Shown here: in pieces, positions 1-18,300 of the stretch
Numbering within the stretch: the stretch's first letter is position 1
Layout of the letters: the number at the start of each line of letters is the position of its first letter
Assembly (NCBI GenBank): GCA_025345505.1
Contig: JANVCC010000062.1
Location: forward strand, 14,424,809-14,488,808
Length of the DNA stretch: 64,000 nt
From: Todiramphus chloris collaris
Lineage: Eukaryota; Chordata; Aves; Coraciiformes; Alcedinidae
Direction: 5' to 3'
Position numbers and translations under genes: made by a program
Notes under the pieces: generated by a model
What the model saw: only the letters and a program-made list of their open reading frames with translations
Told to the model about the DNA's origin: nothing
Databases searched by the model: none

Positions 1-1173
1 CAAGAGCCTGCTTTTGGTCCTTCCTGTTCAGTAACAGCTGAACTGGAAACCAGACTGATCCACATACTGTCTCAAAATTCAGTGCCTCACCTTTCTTTCC
101 TGAGTTAGGCTTGGTACTAAAATTCATTCTCAAATTATGTTTAGTACATAGCTGAAGTTATGTTTTCCCCACGGAAGACAGCTTTCCAGAAACATTTCCT
201 GTGATTTTTTTTATCCCATCTATAGAGTGTTTATGAAGCATCACCCTCACGTATGTTCTCCTTTATTTTTTTTGTGGGGACTTGGGTAAGAAAACATTAT
301 CTGTTTCCTGTGGGGAATATCAACTACCTCAGGGTGACACTTCAATATCAAGTACAGAATTCTCCTTTGGAAGAAAATACCTGATACTCAAATGATCTCT
401 ACCCAGGCATTCAGAGACATTTCTGAAATCTTTCCCCAGATTCTTGGATCTTACAGCCTTTGCTGCATCCTCCTAGAGTGCTTAATCTGAGCTGAACGCA
501 AAGTTCTCTCCTCAGATTCAAATGCTGTATCCTCAGTTTACTAGGTGTAGTATTGCATCGTCCACAGAGTTGTTGCAGCATCTGTCATCTCTTGTGTTTC
601 TTAACTGTGATGAAGCAGCTTCTTGTAATTCTAGGAAGAAGGTCAGAGCATAGCACAACCCAAAACCAACAAAACCCCCCAGTTTTGCAAAAAAAATCAT
701 CTTTCTATCTGAAATTCACTTTTAGAGGGATGACTACCACTTTAAGGCTAATCTGCTGCTTTCTTCTGTATTTTGCAAACATCCCAGAACCTTTACATGT
801 TAGATACCAAGAGAAATCACCTTTTTGCTGGCGTACTGAAAATTTAGTTCTCAAACCCCTATCAGCAATGAATATGTGAATTTCAGGAAACAGTTCTATT
901 CTGTCTGCTCCTAACAGGAGTAGGTTATGCGTAGGTGTTTTTTTCCTGAATTACTTTAAAATGAGAAGCTGAATTGTGAGGTCAAAGATAGAGAGCATCT
1001 CTTGCACAGCACTTCAACGTGCTTCCGTTTGAAGTAGCAGATATGCAATCTGAAGTTCTACTTGTATTTTTACAGAACGTTATTTTCTAGCTGTACCATC
1101 ATGCTCTTATTAGCCAAATGCTTCAAGCCCTGTTTAATTAGTGCCTGCTGTCTAATGAAGTGTTGCTTGCTGA

Positions 1174-6552
<5,379 letters not shown>

Positions 6553-6804
6553 ACTCACCTTTTCCTTGAATGTGTCCAGGAGTCCATGATATACTTGTCA
6601 CACAGTCTGTTAACATGTACCATTAGTGCTGAAAGTTGAAAAGCTTGGCAAAGCTGCTGCGCAGACAGGAAGAAGATATGGCTGTAACAGACCCCGAGTT
6701 CTGAATCTGTAATGGATGTGAGTATCTGCGAGTACCCCATGAATATAAAACACGCACACTGTAAAGGTTTCTGTGGAAATTTAAGAAACAGCTCCTTAAA
6801 CTGC

Positions 6805-6831
6805 TAATTTTGACATGTCATGTCAAAATTA
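6805..6831. repeat. 27-bp near-perfect palindrome in 3' UTR
   Basis: A 13-base arm TAATTTTGACATG at 6805-6817 is followed by a single T and its exact reverse complement at 6819-6831. In RNA the innermost pairs would open to form a small loop, giving an A/U-rich hairpin about 180 bp after the TMEM184C stop. Confidence 0.9.
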
Positions 6832-7087
6832 TGCGGACTTCTTATAATACAAAAGAAACGTTGGAAAAAATACTCTGCTTTTCTAAAGATCAAGTGTAAG
6901 TACTACTAGCAATGGGAAAACTTAATTTCATGCCTGTAATTTAAGGAGGGCAGTAGCAAAATGTGTTTGTATTGGCTTTGGTTGCACTCTTAATGATAGT
7001 AACTTCCATACCCCAATGCTGTAAGGCGTGTGGATGAAATGGTAACTTCTGTACACATGCCATCTTCTTCCCTTTCCCGCACAGCGA

Positions 7088-7093
7088 AATAAA
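7088..7093 (+). terminator. candidate proximal poly(A) signal (AATAAA)
   Basis: A canonical AATAAA lies in the TMEM184C 3' UTR, 536 bp after the stop. A second AATAAA is at 7350-7355. Use of either is inferred from the motif only. Confidence 0.35.
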
Positions 7094-8071
7094 ACCCCTT
7101 CATGAAGTTTATTACAAATCTATACAAAGAAAGCATTCCCTGCAGGCCTTGCTATAAAATTCCATGCCCAGAACATACGGTTGGTGTATGTGTTGTCCTT
7201 GTAGCTCATGATTTCTAGTCTTTTACATTCAGAAGAGACAGCCAGAATGATAAGTTGTGGATTAATACCTTATACTAACTACTTTTTTGTCCCTGTCCTT
7301 GTAAAATAAGAATAATGGTTACTACCTTAAAACATACAGAAAGGGAGGGAATAAATGATGTCAAAAAGGAAGTAGAAAACAAATCTGATTTATTTTGAGC
7401 TGCCGTAAATTCTTTAACACTAAAGGGTTTTTTTTTTTAAGCTGTTAAAGCAGTATATCTTGGCAATGTGTCTGTAGTAATTGGTATTCATAAATGTGTG
7501 TGTGATTACTGTATTGTGCTTCTAGTATAGCCTGGATTCAAATGTAATAGTTGATTTTTATTTTTTTTTTTATTTCCCACCACCACCCCAGAAAAGACCT
7601 TTGTTAAGGTAAAACTACGTAGCTAGTCCAACACTGGAGTTGCTAGCATTAGATTTCAGACCAAGAAATACACTTGTATCAAAACGTTCCTTTGCAAAAA
7701 CAGGTGAACTCAGAGGGGTATAGTTTTTATCCCATTACCAGACTTTTACTACTATTGCATATTTGCAATCTGACAAAACAAAAAACAAAACAAAAACCAA
7801 ACCCTAGAGCACTGACCTTTTAAGAGAATCTGAAGTTTCTTTTTCAGCATTGTTAACATTTACAAGATAAACGTTTAACTTCTGGCTGTCACAGTCAATT
7901 CATCTTAAGTGCTTTTTTTTTGCAGTACTAGTGTGATGTAAATATTGCGCCTTATTCACTAGGCTGCATATTTTAGAGTTTACTCTGTACTTGCTGTATC
8001 TGAAATTAGTGTGAAAGTGCAAATCATCATTTCCAGTTTGCCAAGTCATTGCCTTTTGTTGTAAATAAGCA

Positions 8072-8077
8072 ATTAAA
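8072..8077 (+). terminator. candidate distal poly(A) signal (ATTAAA) of TMEM184C
   Basis: ATTAAA lies in the context GCAATTAAAGATTTTATT, followed within 30 bases by a T-rich element. It is the last plausible plus-strand signal before the convergent PRMT9 3' end. Confidence 0.5.
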
Positions 8078-8103
8078 GATTTTATTTAAACTGTTCACTT
8101 TCA

Positions 8104-8999
8104 CTTTGATTTACTGCTGCAGTAAGAGTGTGAATGACATGTTCATACAGCTGTGAAGAAGGGGATCTTAAGCATAACTAGTACAAGAGTTAGGGACACT
8201 GTCTTTTTTTAAAAGCTGTTTTCCATGTAGTACAAAAAACCTCTGTCCTACTCTAATTCACTTGCATTTTGTTATGCATTGTATCCTTTGGATAAGGATG
8301 GGATCCAGTTACTTTATCTTCAGAAAACTTCACAATCTCCATTAAGAAAAAAAAAAAAAAAGAGATTCCACCCTTCTAGAAGGAGCCTTATGACAGCACT
8401 CTAGCAGCTGCAGGTTCAGCTGCAGGCTGGGACAACCACATCTTCAACAGCCCCAAAAATTAAAATGAGAAAGTCGCTCCAAAACATTTGACCTGACAAA
8501 GCATAGATATGGATCTGGCAGGCAATAAGACTAGAAGAATTATTTGTGGATGGTGCTTTATACAGGTACCTGCTATGGAAAGATCAGAGAAATACCTCTT
8601 CTACATTGAACAGACAGCACAGTATAAAGAAACACAGCTATAGAAATAGTTTGCTAACAGTATTTCTCCTAGCTAGAGAGGTAGAATCAATGCTGAGTTT
8701 AAAGCTTTCATTAGTCTTCCATTTGGATATAAATTTTATAGAAGGAATTTGTTGTAATGCTGGGGAAGAGATGCAGGAATACTATGGTGACTGATGCTTT
8801 TTCCCTTACTCCAGTTGATAGGGTAACAAGAGAAGTCTGCCCCACTGTTGTAGCCACTGCAATAGCTCACAATCGGGTTTGTGCTGCAGTGAAGACAATA
8901 CCTCCCCTCACTGCTTGGTAAGATATGCCGACACTGCGAGTTTTAGTCCATCCATAGAACCTAAGTATCTACTACTAAAGCAACAAAATAGTCTTTCTG
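8104..8999. other. intergenic spacer between convergent 3' ends
   Basis: About 0.9 kb lies between the likely poly(A) sites of TMEM184C (+) and PRMT9 (-). It holds an A tract near 8345-8361 and otherwise unremarkable AT-rich DNA. The 82-codon open stretch at 8546-8794 has no recognisable protein similarity. I see no gene here. Confidence 0.6.
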
Positions 9000-9020
9000 A
9001 TCAGTACATAAAATTTAGAC

Positions 9021-9026
9021 TTTAAT
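9021..9026 (-). terminator. PRMT9: candidate poly(A) signal of PRMT9 (ATTAAA)
   Basis: On the minus strand ATTAAA lies about 80 bases after the PRMT9 TGA (9105-9107). It implies a very short 3' UTR; a longer UTR using a more distant signal cannot be excluded. Confidence 0.4.
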
Positions 9027-9104
9027 ATAAATTAACAGTGATGTTATGAACAGTCAGTTTATGCCTAGGTAATTAACCAAACAGCAGCTGACGCATGGCA
9101 TTCT

Positions 9105-9320
9105 TCACCGTTTAACTGTGATGCTAATATTGCTTTTATGGTGTTCAACATCAAGCACAAGTTCATCTCCAACCTGAACTTGGATGGGCTCATCAAGAAC
9201 AACTGCAGCTTGTTTCCAGTGTGAGGACTCATCAGATGTATTCAAGCTGTGGTCTTCATCTAGATGGATGTGATACCAGAAGGGAATTGCAGTGACTTGG
9301 CCAGCCTTACAAATTTGTAC
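9105..9320 (-). CDS. PRMT9: PRMT9 last coding exon (residues 773-843)
   Basis: The acceptor TTTTAG precedes [20 protein letters not shown]. The exon continues through [20 protein letters not shown] to ISITVKR and TGA at 9107-9105. It forms the C-terminal beta-barrel end of the second PRMT module and matches the human C-terminus, which ends SITVKQ. Confidence 0.95.
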   Translation of the reverse strand, partial: VQICKAGQVTAIPFWYHIHLDEDHSLNTSDESSHWKQAAVVLDEPIQVQVGDELVLDVEHHKSNISITVKR

Positions 9321-12300
9321 CTAAAAATATTTTAAATATTGAGTTACAGCCTTTTCGAAGAAATAAGAAAAAGCAGTTCAAATCATTCCAGTCCATTTCA
9401 GAGATACCTGCAGACAAGTAAATTCGGTCTTGAAATTTTTAGCCAAGTTGAGCAGTGAAGCACACTTCTAGTACACAACTCACCTTCACTTCCCTGGTGG
9501 AGTTGTTCAACAGAGGGTTCATGAGATCCAGCCTTAAAAGTTCTGCTGGCTTGCTCAAGGGTAGACATGGCAATGTAGACAGATCCAAATACACACGAAC
9601 AGGTACCTAAGAATATACACCATAACTTCAGGTATCAATAGGCATTAAGAAATTAAAAAAAACTTAATACAAAAGTACTAGGAATTACTGTAATGGCTGT
9701 AGCAAACCGCTAGAATGCAAAAGACATCCTTCTGAAGTGTGACTGTTGGGATACAAGGTGATGAATGAGACAGTAGCAGCACAGTCACTCTTCTGTACAG
9801 TAACATTGTATCTTTCATTATTCAGACAAAACCTCTCCCATCCCAGTTCTAAAAGACATGTTACCCAGTTTAGTTTATCTCAAGGTCCCTCTCTGGTCAC
9901 ATAAGTGTCTTTGATTACTTCAACAGTATGAAAAAGTTTCAGCTCTTCAGGGTTTTGGTTTTTTGTGGTTTTGGTTTTTTTATGCAGCAAAAGCAGAGAG
10001 CTGCAGGCTTTGGAACTGTGCCTGGAAGATACCCACCAACTTCATACCTTGAACTGGTTGATAAAAGGGGCTATATTAAACCCAAGAGTTGGTTCTGTTC
10101 CTTGAACAGCGCTCTCCAGTAACAGAGACTCTGATTCTACAAGCATCCCATATACCAACACATACTGGGGGAAAATCTTCCCTCCACTGTGAAGCAAACA
10201 TCTGTAAAGTAAGAACATTAACTATAGTTAAGGAAAGCACACAAGTTAGTTCCTCCTCTGAAGTCGAGGTCTCATAAGCATTTAGGTCTGATGCCATTTG
10301 ACCTGGCACTTGTACCATACAAAAAAGGAATACTGGTCACATAATACAACTATGGAACTAACATCTTTTCTCAGTGACAATACTGGAAACAGAGATCTTT
10401 CAAGATGAAGATAGTGGGGTTTACTCAGAGCACCAGTACCTAATACTGAAGGACTGGCCTAAGTGCTTAATAAAACCAGAAGTCAGGGAGTAAATGCTGT
10501 TAGGGGGCACTGTTAGGAGGCAGAATACTCATAGGGAAACAAATCGCAGTGGGAATTTCAGTCACCCTGCTTTAACTGTTTAACTAAAACTGTCAGAAAC
10601 ACAGAAGACAGCATTTTTTTCCTCAAAAAACACCTGAGCCTTGCTTGGTCTCTTGCTACAGGATATTACACTGCTGAGAGCAGCAAAAGGATAGAAGCTT
10701 TCATTCAGTGTAATATCCAACACCCCAATTCACTACAGATTGGTTTAGGTTTCCTATAGCAGGCCTCTTTTCTTAGGAACTGGGTAGCCAAGTAGTGCAT
10801 TATTGGATGTAGTTTCACACCAACAGATTTGAGTCCATATATGACAGAGTTATCCCCCATTTGTTCTTACAGCAAAACCAAAGAAAAGAAAATAAATAAA
10901 TGTCTTTGAAGTCATCCAAAGATTTATTCAAAACTTAGAGAAGGTAAGGAACACAAACTGTCTGGAATATTCTGCCATCAGTAAGCACGAAGATGACCAA
11001 AGCAGATTTCCTAACACCAAAAAAGGGGATTAAACCTGTTTCACATTTACTTTTTCTCTTGTTCTGCATTCCTTCCCACGCCTCCTGCCCCAGGTAATAG
11101 CCAGCTACGCTGCTGCCTTCCCAGCTGTTCTAATGCCATGTGTTTGTCTTTCACCAGTTTGTTCCAACAACAGTTTGACATGTAGATGAATCTGAGCTTT
11201 CCTAACTTTGCACTAAAGGGTATCTCAGTTATTACTAAGCTGCTGGATATCCTGGGAACTTCTGACAGACCAAACAGTAAGATCTTCCATTCATATTCTT
11301 GCATACAAAATATAAAAAAGTTTATGCAAGTAAAATCTTGACCCTTTTTTAAAAAGATACTTGTATACAATGGTCACACCAGAAACACTCTGTGGGGTTC
11401 ATTCTGTTCAGAAAACAAGCTTTTCCTGCTCTGCATAACCAGCATGACAGCAATTTTGTAGTTAGAAGTATTTTCAAAAGCTTTCAGATAATTACGGATT
11501 CCTTGGAATATTTTTGTCCATTTATACTGTACCTGGATATTGCAGCCTTTTCCATCACCTCCTGCTGGATTAAACCTGATGTCTCTATAACATCCAAGAT
11601 AATGATACTCCACAATTTGTCTGATTTGGGTCTCTGCAGCACCACACTTTCATCTTCTAAGTGGCTGAGCCAAAACTCTAGCGTTTCCTTAGGGAAATGG
11701 TTAGCTTCTGAAATTATATTAAGTGCTGCCTGATGCTGTTCTTTCTCAACAGAACTGTAGGCTCTAACTGGTCCGAGTTTGCCAGCTATAATTGGCAGGA
11801 TGGAGAATCCTTCAGATACATCTAAAATGTACAAAGGATCAGGAGTGTCATCTAGAGAGCTCTTATTTTGACTCTCTTGGAGGTTCATCCCATTGCCATG
11901 TCCATCAACATCCATGAACTGCGAGTCCTTACTTGGTTGTAATGACAGCAGCACTTTGCCCATGGCAGCTTTGAAGCATTCATGGTAGAAGACATTGTTC
12001 AGCAGGGCTAGTTCTGTGGATTCCAACACACATACTTGGCCATTGCCATCCTGTTCGCTCGTTGTCTGAAGACCAGCCAGAGCATTACATAATTCAGCCT
12101 CATTGCCCAGACTCAGTGTTTCGTCTCTGTCACTGAAGTCCATCCGACACTCTGAAGGCACAGAAGAAATCTTCTGGATCTTCAAGTAGCAGTCTTGGCA
12201 GCAAACTTCCATCAACACAGTATCCCCAGTCTTCACAGAATAATCTTGTCAAAACAGCACAAAAAAAAAGTCCCATCAGTTACTTCACAGCGAACACCAG

Positions 12301-15300
12301 TGAAGCAGCAAAGCATGCTTAAAAAACAAAAAGCAAACATCATCTCATTTTGCACTGGTTGTTACTAGGGTGTATGAAAGAACTGTTCCAGTCTGTAGCT
12401 CAAGCTGAAATCTGCAACTATGCATTAACAGCTGCCTGAAACTGTCCAAGACACGTCAAAATCCATTTATTCTCTAGAGTTTCTATGAGAAATCAATACT
12501 ACTTTAAGTGTTCCATCAACAGCAGAGTGGAGCAAAAACATACTATTGCTTTTCCTTTAAAATGATAGATATTAAATATTTACCTTTTAATAATACTGGA
12601 AGTTCAAGGTAAATTCATAGTTACATCGAAAAGCACATTCTAAACAGATACAGTTTAGAAAGGTAGTTTATTCATAATGAATTTTACCGGAACATTTATG
12701 GTGTATAATTCAAGAAGGTCTTTAGATACTCTGCGTTCTAAGAAAGTAAATCCACTGACACACCAGAGTTCCAAACCAAAAATGCTAGTTTGACAAACAT
12801 TTCTTTCAATGGCAACACAGACAAAAAGAGAGTCTCTTCCCTCCCCTCTCCTTTCAGTTGAGCCAGTCTATGGCACAGATGTCCCTACTGGTATGAAGCT
12901 GCATCAGGGGAAGATCAGATTGGCAAAGGTTTTTCACTGAGAGGGTGGTGTCACTGGACCAGGCTCCCCAGGGAAGCAGTCATAGCACCAAACCTTTCAG
13001 AATTCAAGAAGCATGTGGACAATGCTCTTAGTCATGCAATTTAGCGTTAGTAATCCTGTAAGGAGTCTGCGCTTGGACTTGATTATCCTTAAGGGTCTTT
13101 TCTAGCTCAAGATAATCTACAAGGCTATGAAACTGGAGAATGGAGCGTAGAGGCTGCTGGAGATGACATTACCACTGTGTGTGTGTGGAACCATATTCAA
13201 GTTGACCCCAAACTGGAGGTGAGCAGCAGGTGGGAATGTTTAGTTTTGCTTTTGTGGCAGGAGCAGCCAGCAATTCCTACCCCACCTCCCTTGCACAATC
13301 TTGATTAAATAGAGCCAGTCAATAGCCCCACTTTTTGGAGTTGCTCCACAATGTATTTAATTCAGTATGGAAAACAACACAAACAACTTCATGAAAAGTG
13401 TTCTCCTAGATCTTCAGCAGGTTCCTTATCTGCTTCACAGCAGTGTCCCAAAAACGAGCCCTCATGAAGGATCAGTATGCTATAGTCCAGAAACATGATC
13501 AGGAACCAGCTCACAGCAACGTGCTGTTGAACTTCTAAATGTATCTGCTGCCACTTCCTGATCTCTTGAGATAACCCAAGTAACTCAAAACCAAAATGAA
13601 ACCAAGTTCATGTACTGCAACAAGAAAATCCACAGGACATACCAAGAAGACCCTGCACAGGATAGACTGCCTGTTCCCAGCAAGTTTCCTCACTAGGACT
13701 TGTAGATAGAGCATGCTCATCATCAAGCTGGAGTACAAACCACACCACAATAGCATCTAGTATTCCTCCTTCAGTGACTGGCAGGCTGAGCTTCCAGGGC
13801 TTTCTAGTTGCAAGGCTTTTCAGCTCCTGACCAAAGTGGAACAAGAGAAAAAGTGAGTTTCTTTCTATACAGAGAAAAAAAAAAAAGGGTTTTATTACAC
13901 AATGTCATACAGATTTCTGCACCCAACAGGAACCTAAAGCTAACAAGCTGCTACAGTACCAATTATCATTAGTGCTCTCTAGTATAAGAACTGTCTTCCC
14001 ACATGCAAGTGCCATTATCCACTTGACCAACTGGTATCCACGTCCCAGGTTTGGCTAGCACAGGGTTCATTTTCACAAGAAGCTGGAAGGGACCACAGCC
14101 AGGACAGCCAAACCCAACCAGCCAGTGGAATATTTTATACCATACTGATGTCAATCATGCCCGCTATATAAAGGGGCAGGCTGGCCCAGGGCAGGCACAT
14201 GGGTTACATCACTATTTATTATTTCATTAGTATGAACTGTAGTTCTCTCTCTGTGCTGTTCCAGTAGACCCTCCTTATCTCATCCCACAGGGTTTTGCCT
14301 TTTTCTGATGGTTCTCCTACTCCCCATCCCACTGTGGGGAGAAGTGTCAGCAAGCGGCCGTGTGGTGCTCAGTTGCTGGTTGGCCCTAAACCACAACAAT
14401 CCATCAGCCATTAAAGCAAACACACCTATATCTAAGAACATACATGTTTATAAACACCAAGTACTACGAGAAAAGCTTTAGACTGGCACAGTTTGCTTTA
14501 TGACAAGCAATAAAACCAGAGCCAGCCTTTTGGTCTGGATTCAAGCCAATGCTTAGGGGCACATGCTTTGCTTCAAACCTGTGTTCAATCGGTTCTAGAA
14601 AAACCGTATGTAAGCAATGAATTTGCTTGAATTAAGGTTCAGCAAAAACATTACAAAAGCACTAAGCCAAACATCTTTGAGGGTATTTTCTCTGTTACCT
14701 GGGCTACAGGCTTTATGTAAAAAGTTCAGGCATGTAAAGTTTCACTACAGGGAAGAACTAAGATCTCCCCTAAAGGGATCAGGTTGTAAGTTCTCTGAAA
14801 CTCCTAAAAAGCTTTGGTTATGTAACAGAAATTAAGTCTTCTTCCATGTACAATTTATTTTCCTCAACAACTACCTTCTGCTATCAACACTCACAAAAGT
14901 AAAAGGCCCAGCTCTAATGTCTTGAGACAGTTCTGACATAAACTGATTAACAGGTCAAGTACAAGACACCCAAGATTCTCTTAGTCACAGCCATCCAGCT
15001 TAGTAGCAGCCCTTCCTAAACATTTATCTGCTTCCTCATCTGCTTATGTCAACATTTGTCCTATGTTTCAATCTTAAAATATACAAGTTAAAAGAGAAGT
15101 TCCACTCTAAGAAGATGACTAGCTCTCACATGCTGTGTTTTTTATTTTCCTTCTCTCTATACTCATTCTGTGTTCTCCAAGAGTTGGTCTACCCCCCTTC
15201 TCACAATTGAGACATGGCTAAACAAGGTATGTGTTACAATTACTGGATGCTAATAAAGGTCGTAATAAGATCTCCCTGCTCTTCAATAAAAGTGTTTTGC

Positions 15301-18300
15301 TGCCAGTAATTTTTTCCTTTCATTCTCAACTGGAGAAGAGAGTAGTAAGCTGAAGCTTTACTGGCAGTAAGCCCCTTGTAGCAAGAGCACAAGCATGCAT
15401 CTGTTTCTCAGTTTCGGGGAAATTATAGCTGTTTAGAAGTGTATTTGATATTAAAAGTATCCTTCCCAATTCCTTAAAAGCAGCAGGCCCAAGGTTCTCA
15501 TCCACCAGTTCTAGCAACCATAGCGTTACATCCCTGTCTTGTGGCACACAACACTTGAAGGCAGTTATGTCAGCTGTCCCTGCTCTCTCCCATGCTGCCT
15601 ATCCTGTATTTGTCCCTAATTTGTCCACTGCATAAACACTTTTCTATCATTTATGACAATTACAGACTCAAAACAGCTCTTGCATATCAGGATGGCAACT
15701 TATCAACTAGTGTAGTTAAAAAATCAGCAAAGAGAAGAAAGCAATGATGTAGGAATAGGCAGGAAAGAAGAGAAAAACAACAAAATGATGCTATGTCACA
15801 TCTATCCTCTGAGTAAGAGAACTTGCTTTAAATAAATAAAAAAATAAGGGACTATAAAAAGAAGGAAAAACTACAGCAAAGAATGCAGCTACCAAGTTTC
15901 CATGTCTTGATTCAGAATTTCTCAACTATTCCACACAGTAACTCCTCATTAGAACTAGAGCCAGTATCTCTAATTGTTGGCAAGAGCACAGTTCCTTTAG
16001 GGCCTGAAAGTGAGACTGAGCTTTAATTACTGGCTGTTGACATAAATGCTCACTTCCACTCAGTGGCACTGATCTGCTGCCAGCATACATGCACACAGGT
16101 AGTCGTGGCTAGGTGCAAGCATCTGCAACCTGTAACTGCAGCCACATGTCATTCCCCTGCCCGAGAGGAACCCAGCTGCTGCTAATAATAACAACAATAA
16201 TAAGCATAATAGTAAATAAGCATAATAATAATCAGCATAATTCAGCTGGGTGGTTGTTTTGGGGAGGGTGGGTGTGTGTTGGTTTGTTTGGGGTTTTTGT
16301 ATAAACATTCTGACTTACTATTTCTCTGCTCTGTACTGATGTCTTTGCAGCCTCCTACAACTCAGGCTGAGAAACTGTTGTACTGTATTTTAAGTGTTTT
16401 TCTCAGTTCTGACAATTTAGGTCTAGACAGTACAGGCAGGAAAAAATGCAACATCCCTCTCATTCTTTGAAATGCAAGTTTAGAAAATGGGTCTTTGAAA
16501 CTACTTTACTAGTGCTGACTTATCTGAATGTCAATCTTTATAGCTAATTTTGCTATTGTTTGTAAGTGTACCAAGTTGTTTTTTGGTTTTGCTTTTTTTT
16601 CAATAGGAGTACAGACAATTTTCTTTTTTATTTTTTAGCTGCACTGATTCAACATTCAGATGTGGCCATGACAAAATAATAAACAAAAAAATAAACCAAA
16701 TGTAACCCATGTTGAAAGTAACCTACTGGTGTTTGGAACTGCCTTATCTGCCTAGTGACAAAGTAACAACAAACTATAACTAATGATTCCAAATAAATTA
16801 ATTTCATTTCGTCCCTTAACCTTTACTTATATCTTACCATCTAATGACAAGAACATTCCATTAGCCTAACTGAAACTTCAAAGGAGCAGTTCAAAGGAGC
16901 AGTTCTGACACATGGTTTAAAGAGTAACCCTGTTCTTTACTCTTTAAAAAAATCATCTTTACATGTCTGCCAGCAGGCAGATACTTAAGAATAGGCATCT
17001 CTCAGATGAGAACAATAGTTTCCTATTGATGCTAGAAGCAGAAGCAACATTAGGTCACAGAGAGATCGCTCTCAGTAGTATACTGAAGAGCCTTGTCTTA
17101 CTTCATTTTTCATCTCAGGATGTCAGACAAGCCAACTAGGAAAAGCTATTGATTCAGAAACACTGCTATGCTTAGCCAAGAATAATTTAATTTATATAGC
17201 AGAATCTATTTTAAGCTTGGACTCAATGTTAACTCTTCACCACAGGTCAATAAGCAAGAAACACACTAGAGATCAGATGATACATCTTCTTAGCATGCTC
17301 AGCTGTGAGGTGCTGAGGTCCCTGCTTATAGCTCTGGCCTATTTAGTATACGCACAGATATGTATTTCGTGCAAAACACACAAAATAATGCTACCATATT
17401 TTAAAATGCTGTATTACAGCAATACCCTAAATACCAAAGGAGCCGGAGGATGGAATCAAACTGGTTGAATAGGATAATTTCATCTTCCCTCTCTTTTACA
17501 CTTACCTATCAACACTTAAGTCATTTTTATGCCAGATGAAAAATACATCCTTTCCCTTTTGTCTTCAGAGTTTCTTGAATACTTGAACTTTAGAGGAATA
17601 AATCAGCTGCACAGATGCATAAATAATGTAAGATGAGGTGCTGCATTCTTCCTCCTTCTCCCTGTACTGAGGCTGGCAGTTGTTAGTTTAGGGAACTACA
17701 CTCTAACAAAGAAACAAAAACCTCCACTTCCAAAAAAAAAAAATCAGACTGTCGCCTGATGAATCACATCAGCACACAACCAGACAAGTATCAAAACCAG
17801 CAGAAGGACCTCAGTGCAGCCCTGACAACTTTGCACTAGTGAACTGTTCTGAAACTGAACCCATAAAGCAAGTAAGATATGGAGCTCTTGTTACCACAAA
17901 TAGATTATTTATAAAGAATGTTAAAAAAACCCGGTACAAAACATTACCTGTGGATCGTTGAAATCTACTGTCATTAATTGGCAGGGTTCTGTCAGAGGTA
18001 CATAACCTCCAGGAATACGACTCAGCTTCTCAGTGGTGTAAGGTTCCACAGTTTCCTCTGAACCAGCAGAAGCATAAGTTGGACTAAAGAACTGCACTGA
18101 ATTTGACAGGTGCACACCAGCAACTTCTTGAGTTCCTACTCTGGGAGTAAAGGAAAAAAGGGAAAAAAAAAAAGAAATGTCAAATAATGTGACAAAAAAA
18201 AAAAAAATTAAGCAAATTCTTCCCAGGATGAATGCTATCACTAGAAACTGGGAAAAAGCCCCATAAGTCCTCTGTCAAAGTCCACAGACTGTTGTCCCTT

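Larger units (their letters stand above)
6553..8100 (+). other. TMEM184C: TMEM184C 3' UTR
   Basis: This is AT-rich non-coding sequence after the stop codon. Candidate poly(A) signals are AATAAA at 7088-7093 and 7350-7355 and ATTAAA at 8072-8077. The last is followed by a T-rich stretch and is my preferred distal end, so a 0.5-1.5 kb UTR with alternative ends is likely. It contains a 27-bp inverted repeat at 6805-6831. Exact cleavage sites cannot be read from the sequence. Confidence 0.65.

Noticed and set aside
11484-12236. 250-codon minus-strand open frame taken as a stand-alone gene
   Set aside because: It is the large internal PRMT9 exon plus some intron. Its first Met is internal and its last residues run past the GTACAG donor.
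13650-13652. Upstream GT as the donor of the PRMT9 exon ending at 13643
   Set aside because: The GTCTTC site is weak and would delete three residues that align with human; the GTATGT donor nine bases downstream restores the alignment.
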